The notes under the pieces: model-generated | What the model saw: only the letters and a program-made list of their open reading frames with translations | The model's database searches: none | Told to the model about the DNA's origin: nothing | Source: Isoetes taiwanensis | Lineage: Eukaryota; Streptophyta; Lycopodiopsida; Isoetales; Isoetaceae | Direction of reading: 5' to 3' | Assembly: GCA_021234155.1 (NCBI GenBank) | Contig: JAJEKV010000085.1 | Location: 3,046,706 to 3,110,705, forward strand | DNA: 64,000 bases | Shown here: positions 44,676 through 57,119 of the stretch, piece by piece | Numbering within the stretch: position 1 is the stretch's first letter | Layout of the letters: the number at the start of each line of letters is the position of its first letter | Translations under genes and position numbers: made by a program

Positions 44676-46840
44676 ATGTCTGCCAAGGCATATCGTATGT
44701 ACAACCCCCTTACCAAGAAGGTTTTCATCTCCCGAGATGTTACATTTGTTGAAGATACCTTCTGGAATCTGAAAGATGTATCTCCTACATCCTGGTGCCA
44801 AGGCCCTTGGCAAGTCCTCTATCCTCCCATATCTCCTCTCACTCATGAAGATAACATGCAACCCAATCCGCCAATTATTCAAGCAGAGCAACAAGCTCCT
44901 GTAATAGTTCCAGAGGAAGCCCCAGTAAACATCAACACTGAAGATCTTGCTCCCAAAATTTTGCAAGATGAAGATGTTCAAGATGCCCAAACAATCACCT
45001 CGAGTGACGAAGCCCCTGATCATGTGCAACAATTTATGGATAGCCCACTTCCTCTAGTGGCATCCCCAAGTACAAGTCGATATGGTCGAAAACGTACCCC
45101 TTCTTTGAAGGCTTTGGAGTCTTCCATGCAAACACTAAAGAAGCATTTTGCTATGCCCATAGTTGGTGATCCCTTGACTCTTAAAGATGCTTTATCAGAT
45201 CCAAATTCCAAAGAATGGCATGATGCTATGACTTCTGAATACGACTTTCTCATGAAGAATCAAACATGGACCTTGCAAGCACTCCCACCAGGGCGTAAGG
45301 CAATTGGTTGTGAGTGGCTCTTTAAACGCAAATACAAACCTGATGGATCCATTGATCGTTATAAAGCAAGACTAGTAGCAAAAGAATATTCTCAAATTGA
45401 AGGGATCGATTACCTTGATACCTTCTCTTCTGTTGTCAAAATGACATCCATCAGAACTCTCCTCACACTTGCTGCTGCTCAAGATATGCACATCCATCAA
45501 TTGGATGTTAAGACTGCGTTTCTCAATGGTAACTTGGAAGAAAATATCTTCATGAAACAACCCGAAGGTTATGTTCAACTTGGACAAGAGACTTTAGTAT
45601 GCAAGTTACATAAGTCTATAAATGGCCTCAAGCAATCTCCACAAGCATGGTATCAAAGGATTGACACCTTTCTCAAGTCACATAGCCTTTGGCCCCTGGT
45701 ATCCTTGTAGGGGGTGATGCTTCTTGAAGGGGGATTGCAAGAACATGCCATGTGCCGTCGTATGTCCTAAGGGATGCTGGCTTGTGCCACGACGTAAAAA
45801 TACACCTTCCTTCCTATATCAAGAAGAGAAATTGTCATATGTTGCTCCTAGCTCTGTATGTGGATGATGCCATATTAATAAGCAACAACTTGCATTTTCT
45901 GAGCGAGTGTAAACAAATTCTTGCGAACGAATTTCAAATGACTGATTATGGTGAAATTGCTTACTGCTTAGGAATCCAAGTCTTAAGAAATCGGAAAAAG
46001 AAGACAATTCATCTCAGTCAACAAAAATATATTGAAGACCTCTTGAAGGAATTTGAGATGGATAAGAGTAAGCCAATAAGTACTCCAATGGATATGAATA
46101 TAAAATTGTCCAAAGATATGTGTCCTCAAAATCCTCAAGAAGAAGAGATCATGAAGAATACACCCTTTGCAAGTGCAGTAGGCAGTCTCATGTATGATGT
46201 TATATGTACAAGACCTGACATTGCTCATGCAGTCAGTTTTTTGAGTCAATTCTTGAGTAATCCAGGATCTATGCACTGGGCTGCAGTGAAGAGAATTCTT
46301 CGCTATCTTTCTGGCACCCCTAACTTTGGACTTACATTACAAGGTGGTTCGCTCATACTTACAGGATATAGTGATGCTTCTTATGCCAGTGATGTTGAAA
46401 TTCGCAAGTCCATAACTGGATATTGTTTTCAACTTGGAAAAAGCACCATCTCCTGGTGTAGTAAAAAGCAACTACAATTTCCTTATCAAGTGTTGAAGCA
46501 GAATATATAGCTATTTGCCAAGCAACAAAAGAAGCTATATGGCTCTGCAGATTACTTGAAGACATCATGATACCTTCACAAGGACCAGTGTTAATCAAGA
46601 CCGATAGCACAAGTTGCATCAGCATGGCAACACAACCAAGAATCAATGCTAGATCAAAATATATTGAGATCCGGTATCACTTTGTACGAGAAAAGATTCT
46701 TGAGAAGAAGATTCAACTTCAATATTGCCCCACTGAAGACATGGTAGCAGATTTTCTTACAAAACCTCTACCAACAGACAAATTTATTCTATGCAGACAA
46801 AGCCTCAACATAAAAGACAGTCCGACAGGCATCGGCTAAG
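44676..46840 (+). pseudogene. Copia reverse transcriptase and RNase H
   Basis: The frame 44676-45710 covers the integrase-RT linker and RT start: NQTWTLQALPPGRKAIGCEW, YKARLVAKEYSQ, HQLDVKTAFLNG (first catalytic Asp). After a break near 45690-45760, 45752-46510 has LALYVDDAIL (catalytic YVDD), GIQVLRN, and the RNase H opening LTGYSDASYASD. A frameshift near 46480 moves the RNase H end to 46567-46839 (KTDSTSCISMATQP, VADFLTKPLPT). Core residues are preserved, so decay is recent. Confidence 0.93.
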
Positions 46841-46846
46841 GGGGAG

Positions 46847-47245
46847 TGTTAACGGAATAGATTCTGGTATTTATTTACTGCCTTCAAATCCAACGCACAC
46901 CTTCGCCACGTCATTCCCTAAGCCACATAGGCTTGTCCACCTCATTGATCCATGACCAATAGTCATACCTTTTCCATAAGCCATGTCCTTTCCCAATAGA
47001 CATGCCCTCATGACCTTTCATATGCCCTTTCACCTGCTTACATAAACTGTCCTATTTTCCATATTCAAACACATTCAACTCAAGCATTGCACAATTACGG
47101 GGGAGCCCTTCCAATATGTAACTGTCTCAAGACATATATGTATTCTCATATTCATACATGAATATATGATTCCATAATCTATTCAATTATGTATGAATAT
47201 ATAAGGTTCTTGTTTTTTCTGCCATATGCATCATATTTAATTTCA
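46847..47245 (+). repeat. Copia 3' LTR
   Basis: Begins TGTTAACGGAATAG right after the polypurine AAGGGGGAG. Ends ATTTAATTTCA followed by TCACA. Confidence 0.95.
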
Positions 47246-47250
47246 TCACA

Positions 47251-48500
47251 TTGGCTAGTGGGGTCGTCCGCCACACGAAGGGCCAATTTGAACATTCCCG
47301 TTGCTCTAGGGGTCGAGATAATGGATATTGGTCGATATGACCTCTTTCCAGATGAGATTCATCGACTGCCCCCTTTTAGAGGCATGGAATGTGAAATTAC
47401 CCTAGAACCAGGCACCAAGCCTATCAGTAAGGCTTCATACGGAATGAGTACCCCTGAGTTACCTGAGCTTAAGAAACAGTTGCAGGAGCTCCTCAAGTTG
47501 GGCTTCATTCGGCCGAGTGTGTCACTTTTTGGCACCCTGATACTCTTTGTGAAGAAGAAGGATGACACTCTAAGAATGTGCATTGACTATCGCCAACTGA
47601 ATAAGCACACTATTAAGAATCGGTATGCCTTACCGCATGCCGACGATCTGATGGATCAACTACAGGGGGCTAAGTATTTTACGAAGATTGATATTCATTC
47701 AGGATATCATCAGATCCGAATTAAAGAGGATGACATTCATAAGTCCACCTTTCGGACACGTTATGGGCATTATGCGTTTATAGTGATGCCATATTGGCCT
47801 AACTAATGCTCCAACCACCTTTATGAGGCTGATGAACGATGTCGTCCGTGAATATCTTGACGATTTTATCATCATATTCTTTGATGATATCCTAATATAC
47901 AGTAAGACCTTAGAGGACCATGAGCGGCACCTTCGGTTGGCTTTACAAAAACTGAGACACCACCAACTTTATGCCAAGTTCTCCAAGTGTCGGTTTGCAA
48001 CCACCAAGGTTGGGACATATTATCTCTACAGAAGGGATAGCCACAGATCCAGCCAAGATTAAGGCAGTGAAGGACTGGCCAATCCCAACCAATGTGTTTG
48101 AAGTTCGTAGCTTTCTAGGGTTGGCTGGATATTACCGCAAGTTTGTGAAAGACTTTGCTAAGCTCGCCGCACCCTTGACGGACCTAACCAAGCATGAAAA
48201 GGTTAGGGATTGGATGGCACATTGGAAAGAAAAGGTCCAAGCCGGATTCTAGTCATTGAAGGATGCATTGACAACCGCCCCAGTTCTTACCTCGCCAGAC
48301 CCTCAGAAGGATAAATGGGTTGCCACGGATGCTAGTAAGATAGCTACCGGTGGAGTATTGATGCAAGAAGGTCGGGTTATCACGTATGATTCTAGAAAGA
48401 TGAATGATGCAGAGCAGCGATACACGCATGACCAAGAATTGTTTGCTGTCGTGCGTGCCTTGTGCATTTGGTGGGAGACGATTCCAGTTTGATACCGATC
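47251..48500 (+). pseudogene. Chromovirus reverse transcriptase and RNase H
   Basis: Pol resumes after the copia insertion. The protease end (47251-47320) is joined, with a deletion, to the RT entrance ([19 protein letters not shown]). RT motifs: [18 protein letters not shown] (47585), [13 protein letters not shown] (47686), then after a frameshift near 47800 the catalytic FFDDILIYS (47878-47904), then [17 protein letters not shown]. RNase H: VATDASKIATGGVL and THDQELFAVVRAL. Several frameshifts and stops; dead. Confidence 0.92.
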
Positions 48501-49990
48501 ACCAAAGCCTCCAATATATTTTCACACAACCTCATCTTAATTTGAGACAACGACGATGGATGGAATTCCTCGAGGAGTATGATTTTGAAGTTGTCTATAA
48601 GCCCGGCAAGCATAATGTCATTGCTGAAATGGTTTCCAGACATCCATTGGTTACTCGAACGCATTGTAATGCCATATCCACGCTCTCCAGTGAGTTTGGT
48701 AAGCAGATACAGTAGGCCCTTCCCATGGATCTAGAATTTCAGGAAATATGGCAAAGTCTATCCAAGGAAGCCAGAACAGATAAGGAGAGGGAGGCTTTCC
48801 GCCACTATAAAAAGGAAGCTCAACTCCTTTATTACACGGATAAGTTATGTGTTCCCAAGACATCAGGAGTTCGCAAGCTCATTCTCCATGATACACATAA
48901 CAGTCCTATAGCGGGACACGTGGGATTTATGAAAACCTATTTCAAGATCCGCTCCAGCTATTTCTGGCCAGGGATGAAAAAGCACATTCCAAGTATATTA
49001 ACCAATGCCAGATTTGTCAACAAACAAAGGCGGAGCAGTTACGTATTCCAAGGGAGTTGCTATCCCTAGATGTCCCCAATGCAAAATGAGAAGTTATTAC
49101 CATGGATTTTATCTTGGGGCTTCCCGCACCTTAAGGGGGCTTTGATGCCTTGATGGTGGTGGTCGACAAGCTTTCTAAAATGGCATACTTTTTGCCATGT
49201 CGTACCACCGACACTGCATTGGATACTGCCTTGTTGTTTACAAAGGAGATATTCCGCCTTCATGGGATGCCCCGTACCATTATATCGAACCGGGATCCTA
49301 AGTTTGTTAGTGCATTCTGGAAGGATTTCTTTAGCACTATTCAAACTAGGCTTGCCATGAGCACAGCTTATCATCCCTAGACAGATGGAAAAACAGAGCG
49401 TACCAATCGCATAATTGAAGATATGCTACGTAACTATGTCTGGAACAAGCAATCCCAATGGACGGATCACATCCAATTGGTGGAGTTTGCATATAACAGC
49501 ACTAGACAGGAGTCCTCATGGATATCGCCTTTCATGATCAATTATGGATATCAGTGTCTCACTCCAGACACGTGGCATAATCCAGTTTCCAAGGTGGAAG
49601 TGTCGCAACAACTCCTCACGGATATGCAGGCAGTAGTGGAAGAGGTTTGAGCTTATTTGCTAGCTACTCGAGCTCGACAAAAGAGTCTTGCCGACCGACA
49701 ATAGACACCACGTGAATTCCAGGTTGGTGACTCCGTATGGCTAAAGATAAAGGTCAAGCAGACCAAACTTAAAATTGACAATTGCAAGAAGCTTGCACCT
49801 AGATGGGCGGGACCTTTTGAGATAACCGATAGGTTCTCAACCCTACCGGTTGAATCTACCAGCACATTTGAAGATCCATAAAGTTTTCTATGTAAGTCTT
49901 CTCAGGAACCATAATCCTGATCCAGAAAAGATTCTTGACACACTAACATTTCTGGAGATGACTGAGGATCATTTGGAGATTGTGCCTGAA
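48501..49990 (+). pseudogene. Chromovirus integrase
   Basis: After the RNase H end (RQRRWMEFLEEYDFEVVYKP, 48545), the integrase zinc domain shows the two His (LHDTHNSPIAGHVGFMKTY); the Cys pair is lost to a frameshift. The catalytic core keeps all three acids: MDFILG (49098), NRDPKFVSAFW (about 49292) and TDGKTERTNR (49381), the last preceded by a TAG at 49378. The GPY-like end (APRWAGPFEI) follows near 49800. Inactive. Confidence 0.9.
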
Positions 49991-50065
49991 GCTCTCCTTG
50001 ATCCATAAGCAAACCCGCCGAACTCAAATCTTGCAATACTTGGTTAAGTGGAAGCACTTACCAAA
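49991..50065 (+). pseudogene. Chromodomain remnant
   Basis: HKQTRRTQILQYLVKWKHLP is the middle of a chromovirus C-terminal chromodomain (YLVKWK-LP core), which directs integration to methylated-histone chromatin. It stops abruptly at the 3' LTR junction, losing its C-terminal helix and the polypurine tract. Confidence 0.8.
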
Positions 50066-50071
50066 ATGACC

Positions 50072-51428
50072 TAATTATGCTAATTGGATTATAATTGCTT
50101 AAATATAACCAACAGGGGAGTGCTACCTGGCCCAAATCGATTGGCCAAGTGGGATTGGGGTCCTACCCCATTTCTGCCCCAAAATCGGTTGGGGAAGAGG
50201 AGAGGAAGAGCAGCTATCAGTTCTTGCTAACAGGCCCAAAGAATGGAGGCTTTCTGTGATAATGGCTCTAGCCAAGAGACTGTTTAGTCCTTAGATAGCT
50301 TGTACTTCAGTTAACACTTCTTTGAATAGATGGAATGGTTAAACTCTCTTTCATATGCTATTATGATGATGATGGATACTTGGATGGTGTTTATATTCTT
50401 TCTTTCTACTCCCTCCGTGTATGGGGATTAAGGGAAGGGTAGAGACCTGAAAGCCTCTTAGAACTAGAGATGTTTCTAGCTAGACCCCTTAATACCCAAT
50501 AATTGCGGCCTGTGCACAAAAGCCCACCTGGCTGTGGAGGCGATCAGGTGATTCAGCACCAGACAATGAGCACAATGGTGAAACGCGGGTGGGATCTTGC
50601 CTAGTGCGGCTACAAGACTCCTACAGTGTGCTAGGCTTATAGCCAGTCCTCGCGATGGGGCTGGTATGGGTCCGACACCTCCCAGGTCGCGGGAGCGGTG
50701 CCTATATGGACGCCCTGGGCTCGATGGGCGCGCCTGGTGGTCCATGGATTTTGGGGAGTTCAAGTCGGGTACGGATGCAGGGGTCGCTAAGGAGGCACGC
50801 ATTCTCTAGCACACCCAGGGATCCATTATGTTTGGGGAGGGGACATTTCCCAGGCCTGCCTCATCAGACCGGGGAGATGTAACCTGGAGTAGTCTCATAG
50901 GGTGATTCCATGAGATTGCGTCTTCGGAAGGCTACAATCACGCCATAGCATGTTTCAGCCTATCTGCAAAGTGTGCACAGGAGGGGCGGATGGAGTGGAC
51001 TACACTAGCCATTGTCTTATGCCAGCCAATGCCATGTTATACTTCCGTCTGTTGATATCTTGAGGCCCAGACCGTCAGTTGATCCCATGGAGTCTGAGCC
51101 CCAGGTAACGCCCTCATGAGGTGTAGTGCTCATGTTATTTATGGTTGTATTGTCTTTTCATTGATGATGATGGATGGGCCACCCTTCGTGGTGGTATATT
51201 ATTTCAGCATGATTGTTGTATGCTAACATGTATGTACGCTCCCGCTGTATAGGATTCTCATAGAGGACGTGGGACGAATGAAACCTTCGTGTTCCTCGCC
51301 CGGTCACTTGGCCATCCCAAGTGGTCCGAGTATGACGGAGGGCCCTACCATGGTGATGTAGTCGCCACGGGAGGGGAAGTCCCGTATTTGTATGATGGGA
51401 GCATCGTATAGATTCTGGGAGCGTCACA
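50072..51428 (+). repeat. Chromovirus 3' LTR (5'-truncated)
   Basis: It aligns with the 5' LTR from about 33849 onward (CCTAATTATGCTAATTGG). The first 150 bp or so of the LTR is missing, because the chromodomain sequence joins directly. It ends CGTCACA at 51428. It also has about 90 bp near 50918-51003 that the 5' LTR lacks. Confidence 0.88.
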
Positions 51429-51429
51429 G

Positions 51430-51849
51430 TGGTATCAGAGCATGATTTTGGTAGACCAAGTCCTTGCGCTGGCCATAGTCTAACTCGTTAGTTGGTGGGA
51501 CTTTGTCTTAGGTTAAAGTATCTCAATTCTGTAGTTAGCATACGTGTTGACCCAGTTATAGGAGGATAGTTGAGTAGGAGAGTGTTCTAATAGTAGAGTG
51601 AGTAGGCTCAGATGGTGAAGCAAGGGGTTCGTATGTTCCAAGCGCCATAACTTTCTCGAGGTAGCTCGGATGGACAACATTTCTGTGACAACGCGTCGGG
51701 CATGGTCCAAATACCCTAGGGGCGTCGACACCCGGTATCGAAATGGCAGTTATGGACGGAGGGCCCTACCATGGTGATGTAGTTGCCACGGGAGGGGAAT
51801 TCCCGTATTTGTAGAATGGGAGCATCGTATAGATTCTGGGAGCGTCACA
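51430..51849 (+). repeat. Second primer site/leader plus LTR-end fragment
   Basis: TGGTATCAGAGC (51430-51441) and leader sequence (to about 51754) follow the 3' LTR, as they follow the 5' LTR. They join at TATGGACGGAGG to a 95-bp copy of the LTR end (51755-51849, ending GGGAGCGTCACA). An LTR-leader-LTR-end arrangement implies unequal recombination between element copies or a tandem insertion that then collapsed. Confidence 0.8.
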
Positions 51850-53950
51850 CAGACCAGGGCTGTTTTCATACCTAAATTGAAGGTACATTATAACAAGAAG
51901 GGTGTGTATCAAAATGCTTTGAGAACCATAATGAGTAAATATCCAATGGGCAGGAAGTTTAGTGGAAGACTAAAAAACCTTTGTAGATGTCCTTTCTAAG
52001 GCCGCAAAACATAGCTTTGGGGTTACCACGCCAATGAAATCCGATAGACCTTATAATTCATTGTGGAATAATGAATGTACGAAACCTAGGGCTCAGATTC
52101 CAAAGGGCCATAAGGTGAAACCCAAATGGTACAAAACTCTGATTAAGAACAAGAAGCAGGCTTTTGATGCAAGGAAGCAATTTAAGCAGTTTTATATATA
52201 GCCAAAATAGTTCTAGAACACTTTAAATACTTGTACCGCATAAATAGAGTTAGGCTCAGATGCTCTATTACGATCGTCGAGAACTATATCATGTGACAGA
52301 TGCACCTCAATGAAAAGACACTTTGTTGATGAAGATCTGTTACCGAAGAAGAAGTTGGAATCAAGTTGGCAAGCACGAAGAATGGTAAATCAGTAGACCT
52401 TCAAGGAAACGTATAGAATTACTGAAGTGGGGTGGTGAACATATTCTATTGGTAATTACATCTCATCTAAATCAAGCTGTGAGGTACGGTTTGCCACAGG
52501 CATGGAAAGAGAACAAAGTAGTTCCATTACATAAAGCCAGGGATAGAAAGAATGTAAGAAATTATCGTACGATTATGGTGGGCAATGTATTCTCAAAACT
52601 CCTAGATGGCCTACTAGAATGCAAACTGAGCTTTTGGACTGAGGAGAATGGACGAAGAGCTATTTGTCAAGCAAGTTTTAGAAGATAACATAATACTCTG
52701 GATCACGCATTAACTTTGAGAGTTCTTATTGAAAAGCAAAAGAACCAAGGAAAGCCATGTATGTGGCCTTCATAGATTTCGCAAAGATATTCGATATAGT
52801 ACCATGAGACAATCTAGATGCAAGTTTTGGACCAAATTGCTATTCCGATGTCTTTAAAAGGAGATGTGAGCAAATTGTATGAGGAAGTGATTGCCAAGCT
52901 TTTATATAGGCTGGAAGATGCAGTGCAAAGTACAATAGAAGTGCGCTAGGGATGCCCATTATCCTTGACGCTATTTGGTCTGTACATCGACGAGTTGGAA
53001 GAATGGCTAGACAAAGGGGACTTTCCGAAAGTAGATTGAGTGCCTTTCTCATTCAGTTGCTTCTGATACCAGATGATGTAGTACTAGTAGCGGACTCACC
53101 AACTGGGCTCCAAGGTCACTTGAACAACTTATACGATTTCTATAGATCCAAACAGATGAAAGTGAATTTGAGTAAGTCTAAGATGACGATTTTTGGAAGG
53201 CAACCTGTTTGGTATAATGGGTATGCTCTGGAAATAGTAGAATGTTACAAATACCTTGGGCTAGAATTTTCTTCTAAATACAAATGGAAGGAATGTGTAC
53301 ACGGGTTACAGGCAGCAAGTAAGCACTTTACAATATGTTAATGAAATATTGAAAAAATTGTTGTTGAAGACTCTTGTGCAGACTATCATCTTGTACAGTG
53401 CTCCCATTTAGGGGCCATCCATATCATTGAAGCTTTGGGGATAAATCAAAATTGTGCTCAAATCTTTCCTCCATGAGGAACTGGGAGTCAAAATACAAAT
53501 ACCTTATGCCATAGTTTTAGCGAAGGTGTCTAATTTCCTTAGAAACCGAGGCTCTATACTGTGATGATCAATTTCGTCCAATAGAATCAACTCAATGTCG
53601 GAAGATAGATTGCTTAAAATTGCATCGCTAGCATCCACCACATTAGAATGGTTGCATGACGTCCCGGAGTTTTGGGGAGAGGATAACGACATAATCTTGC
53701 CCTACTATAGACTTAGGTGTTAGAGATTTGGTCCAAAAATAATGATGTATAGAGATTGTGGGAGAAAAAGGGATCACTTAATGCTGACCTATCTAAAGGA
53801 CATAAATCTCATGTTAGCATAGATTGACCAATATTACCCGAAAGCCAAGATTTCTAAACATGCTAGACACACTATTGCTAGATATACGTAACTAGCTCAT
53901 ACCATTTCAAGAATTGAAACGAGGGAAGATGGAGACAAATTCCAAGAGAA
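51850..53950 (+). mobile_element. LINE 3' part: RT
   Basis: Continuation of the LINE cut at 33695. Plus-strand broken frames: the RT entrance (PQAWKENKVVPLHKARDRKN, NYRTIMVGNVFSKLLDGLLE at 52449-52688), then CPLSLTLFGLYIDELEEWLD at about 52960-53010, and the catalytic loop at about 53077 mutated to PDDVVLVAD. The thumb follows (LSKSKMTIFGRQPVWYNGYA, ECYKYLGLEF). After 53340 only scattered similarity remains. It is a different LINE family from the minus-strand copies and older than the chromovirus. Confidence 0.8.
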
Positions 53951-53954
53951 AATC

Positions 53955-54350
53955 GAACCAGTACATTGTGCGACCATCAACAGTGGAAGATGAATTTTAT
54001 GTTTTTTTAATAGAACAAATTTGGTATTTGTCAACAAAGTTTTCAAAGTCTTCATTCCTTGTTGATGATAGAACCAATTTTAAGCCATTTTTCTATTAGG
54101 TTGAGCTATATAGGGACTTATTATGAAAGTGGAGCAATGAATGATTGCTTGATGTACATTGTCACTCCATGACCTTCACCGTCTTTTGTGGGATCATAGT
54201 AATAATAATAATATTATTATTTCACGACCTTTGGAATATGCATGCATCTAGCATTGAATGTCTTCTTGGTTTCATGTTTGTAGTTTTCCCAAGACCAACT
54301 CCAGATGTTTGTCTTGATGTACTTCATCCAACATTCCATTCATGAGGCAA
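53955..54350. other. gene-free spacer, repeated near 62.45 kb
   Basis: TTTCACGACCTTTGGAATAT ... CATTGAATGTCTTCTTGGTT (54219-54275) has a relative at 62418-62475. No coding evidence. Confidence 0.5.
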
Positions 54351-54354
54351 GCCA

Positions 54355-55790
54355 TTTATAAGAATAGAATAGATTTTTCAAGGCCCACGAGACCGACTAG
54401 CCTATGGGACCCAAACAAAAAGAGAGCAAAGAACGATATTGATGGGATTAAAACCCCCACCGGAAGGGTTTTCGAGGGAAAAACCTTAGCAAATAATAAG
54501 TCCGGCCGGGCATGTCGCACAATTGTGTAGGACAGTTCAATGCCGCCCCCGAAGTCACAATCGAAGTCCGTGCATCCATAACGACCCAACAAACCCACCG
54601 ACGCCAGATTCAACAACTCATGCAACGGTTGGCGTGCACTAGTAATCGAACATACCGCTTCTCTCGATATGGGCAAACGCCGGGTCTGGAGGGCATGACA
54701 TTCATCCTCAATGGGCTCGGTGGCAACACCGGCAAAGCCTTTTGCTCTCATGCTTCCCGAGCCCAACGCCCCGTCTCAATATGGGCGATGTGCGCCCCAT
54801 GCTAATGGAAGCTATAAGTCAAGGCTTCTTCATGGGCACATAGGTGTATAAGTCTTGGTGTGGGCTTCGTGAGCACGGGATTGACTTGTGCCGCGATAGT
54901 GTGCCGCCTTAATGTCGCGTCGAGCATTTGCATCCCGAGCTTACTTGTAAGGAAAGTTGCATCTAGGTACAACTTAAGTGCCTTGTGATCTTTCTTTGTC
55001 CTTACATGTACACATATGTTTGCCCGTACACCCCAGCGTGAGAACCACTGAGCTTGCTTGTCCTTCCATCAGGCTTTCAGGCCATCGCCATGGCCAAAGC
55101 AAGGTTGGGCAAACGTGTATCACCCATAGCGACCACCTTCTGGAAGTAAATGATATGGCGTTCCAATGCAGCCCGTTGAAGGGGCAGAAAACCTGTCTCC
55201 TGGAGTAGGATCTGGTATGGAACTGTGGACTTTACCCCAAGGGCTCGTGCCAAGAAGGCTTTCTGCACCTGCTCAAGGTCATTCCAGGTGTTGAGGGATA
55301 TCACCGGACCCCATACTTCTGCCCCATATAAAAGGATCGGCTCGACCAATGCCCGAAATAAGTGTGACTGGTGGCCCCAGGCATATAACTCTGCCTTGTG
55401 GCTGTTGTTCTGCATGGCATAGAGTGCTTTCCAACCTGCCGTGACCCGCAACCTGATGGCAGCATCCCAATGGGTGGTAGTCGAGAACTCGAACCCCAAG
55501 TACTTGTAGATCGGAGCCACCTCTACATCCTGTCCCTGGTAAGTGAATGAGGGAAGCCTTGGCTGACGGGATGATGAGACTAGCAGCACTCTAGTTTTGG
55601 CCAAGTTAACTCGCATGCCGGTGAATCAGCAAAAAGTGTCGAGAGCATCCAGGTGACGTTGCATGTCCTCTGGAGTATAGGCCAGGAGGTTGACATCGTC
55701 AGCATATATGAGTTGCCGGATTGTGTGATGCATGAGATGGGCGCCCGCACCTCCATGCAAGCCTATTTATCAATGTAATTATAATGCCAA
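54355..55790 (-). mobile_element. LINE 3' fragment, best preserved copy of the minus-strand family
   Basis: The left end has an AGAAT pentanucleotide repeat (54359-54372) and the common tail (GACCGACTAGCCTATGGGAC, GGGTTTTCGAGGGAAAAACC). On the minus strand, 55790-55660 encodes RQLIYADDVNLLAYTPEDMQ with an intact YADD. 55616-55077 is a 179-codon thumb frame (ILLYGAEVWGPVISLNTWND). It is 5'-truncated just before YADD at about 55785. This copy gives the clearest sequence for the family. Confidence 0.88.
55077..55616 (-). pseudogene. LINE RT thumb domain, open frame
   Basis: An uninterrupted 179-codon frame includes MRVNLAKTRVLLVSSSR, YKYLGFEFSTTTHWDAAIRL and LEQVQKAFLARALGVKST. It is part of a truncated LINE, so it has no independent function. 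Confidence 0.82.
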
Positions 55791-55794
55791 ATTC

Positions 55795-57110
55795 AGTTAG
55801 TGGACATTGCTCTCCTCATAGAAATTCAAATTATTCAAGCTTTGATTTGCTTGATTTATAAAGACATAATTGCTCATGGTTTTTAGTTGGATGCAATCTA
55901 GAAAAAGCATAGACTAGAATGCCAATAACACTAACAAATTGTTCCTGATAACTGCTTATTTGGGACTCAGGCCAAACCTCACACTAGAGTACCAGATAAA
56001 AGTTCAGAACTCCCCACTTGCTAAACTAGTTCTATCTTTCTTACGACACTACCAGTCGGGTAATTGTTAGTATAGATCCCAAAACAGAAAACGCCCGTGT
56101 GAAGAAGATCTGATCTCAAGGTGCGGTAAGAACACCAGAAAAGACCTCCAATAGAGGTTAAATTCAAGGTCATGACTTCCATGTCATGGCCTCTAAAAAG
56201 GTTTAACTTGAAGGCCACAGCCTCTACGACATGAACCAACTTAAGACCTTCAAGACATGCATAAGTCCACAACTGCAAAATTTTAGCCCCTTGGAAATTA
56301 TAGATTAAATCACCTTGAGTTTTAAAGCCGAAAATTTGAAGTGATTGCTTGTTGATTTCAAGGTCTATTACAAAGTCAAAACTTCTTGTTTCCATTACAC
56401 ATTTATTACACACAAGTTCCAGCTTCAAAACACTGGTCATATCAATGGTCATATCACTTTCATATATCAGTAATCATATCAATTTCATTATATCAGTGAT
56501 AGAAAATTCAATATTATGATAAATCAAACAGAAAATTCACGTGTTGTGCAGGTTCTTGAATAAATCACTAACATCTCCAGGACTTCTACAAGTAATGAAG
56601 ATGCAACCAGAAAAAACTAGCACCAACAAACTAATTCTAATAACAATTTTAGTTGGACATTGCTCTCGTTATAGAAACCCAATTCAAGCTTTTGGTTTGC
56701 TTGATTTATAAAGATATAATTGCTCATAAGTTTTAGTTGGATGCAATCCAGAATAAGTATAGACTAGGATGTTAATAAGACCACCAAATTAGAATTAATC
56801 ACTACCTATTTGGACCTCAGGCCAAACCTTACACTAGAATACAGAACTTCCCACCTGCTAAACTGATTCTATCTCTCGTAGCGATACTATGGGTTAAATA
56901 AGTGTGAGTATAGACCACAAAACATGTCTTTACTTGACCAAATAGCAAATACCAAGATCGAAGCGCCCGTAAGTGAAGAAGATCTGATCCCAAGGGTGAG
57001 GTAAGAACACCAGGAAAGTCCTCTAATAGAGGCTAAGTTCAAGGTCATGGCTTCCACGACGGGCATCTAAAAAAGGGCTTAATTTGAAGGTCACGGTCTC
57101 CATGATGTCA
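55795..57110. repeat. Tandem duplication, period about 854 bp
   Basis: Two diverged copies (about 55795-56230 and 56649-57110) share TTTGCTTGATTTATAAAGA, TTAGTTGGATGCAATC, CAGGCCAAACCT-ACACTAG and the GGTCATG-CTTCCA region in order. No protein is supported in either; the 143-codon minus-strand frame at 56021-56452 has no conserved motif. Confidence 0.8.
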
Positions 57111-57119
57111 TCCAACACA

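Larger units (their letters stand above)
42123..47245 (+). mobile_element. Ty1/copia retrotransposon
   Basis: Complete by structure: LTRs 42123-42520 and 46847-47245, target duplication TCACA (42118-42122 and 47246-47250), tRNA-iMet primer site at 42521, polypurine tract AAGGGGGAG before the 3' LTR. The LTRs differ at about 12 positions plus one indel, roughly 97% identity, so the insertion is fairly recent. Coding order gag, protease, integrase, RT, RNase H is copia-type. Frameshifts and an integrase deletion make it non-autonomous. It sits in the chromovirus protease gene. Confidence 0.96.
33696..51849 (+). mobile_element. Ty3/gypsy chromovirus (nested, decayed, with extra genes)
   Basis: LTR ends are TGTGACG and CGTCACA (7-bp inverted). 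Flanks are CAAAC before and CAGAC after, a plausible 5-bp TSD with one change. The primer site TGGTATCAGAGC (35579) matches initiator tRNA-Met. Gene order is leader, extra coding-like region (36.2-40.3 kb), gag zinc knuckle, protease, [copia insertion], RT, RNase H, integrase, chromodomain remnant. It split a LINE (32.15-33.69 and 51.85-53.9 kb). Without the copia insertion it is about 13 kb, very large for a chromovirus. All genes carry stops and frameshifts. Confidence 0.9.
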
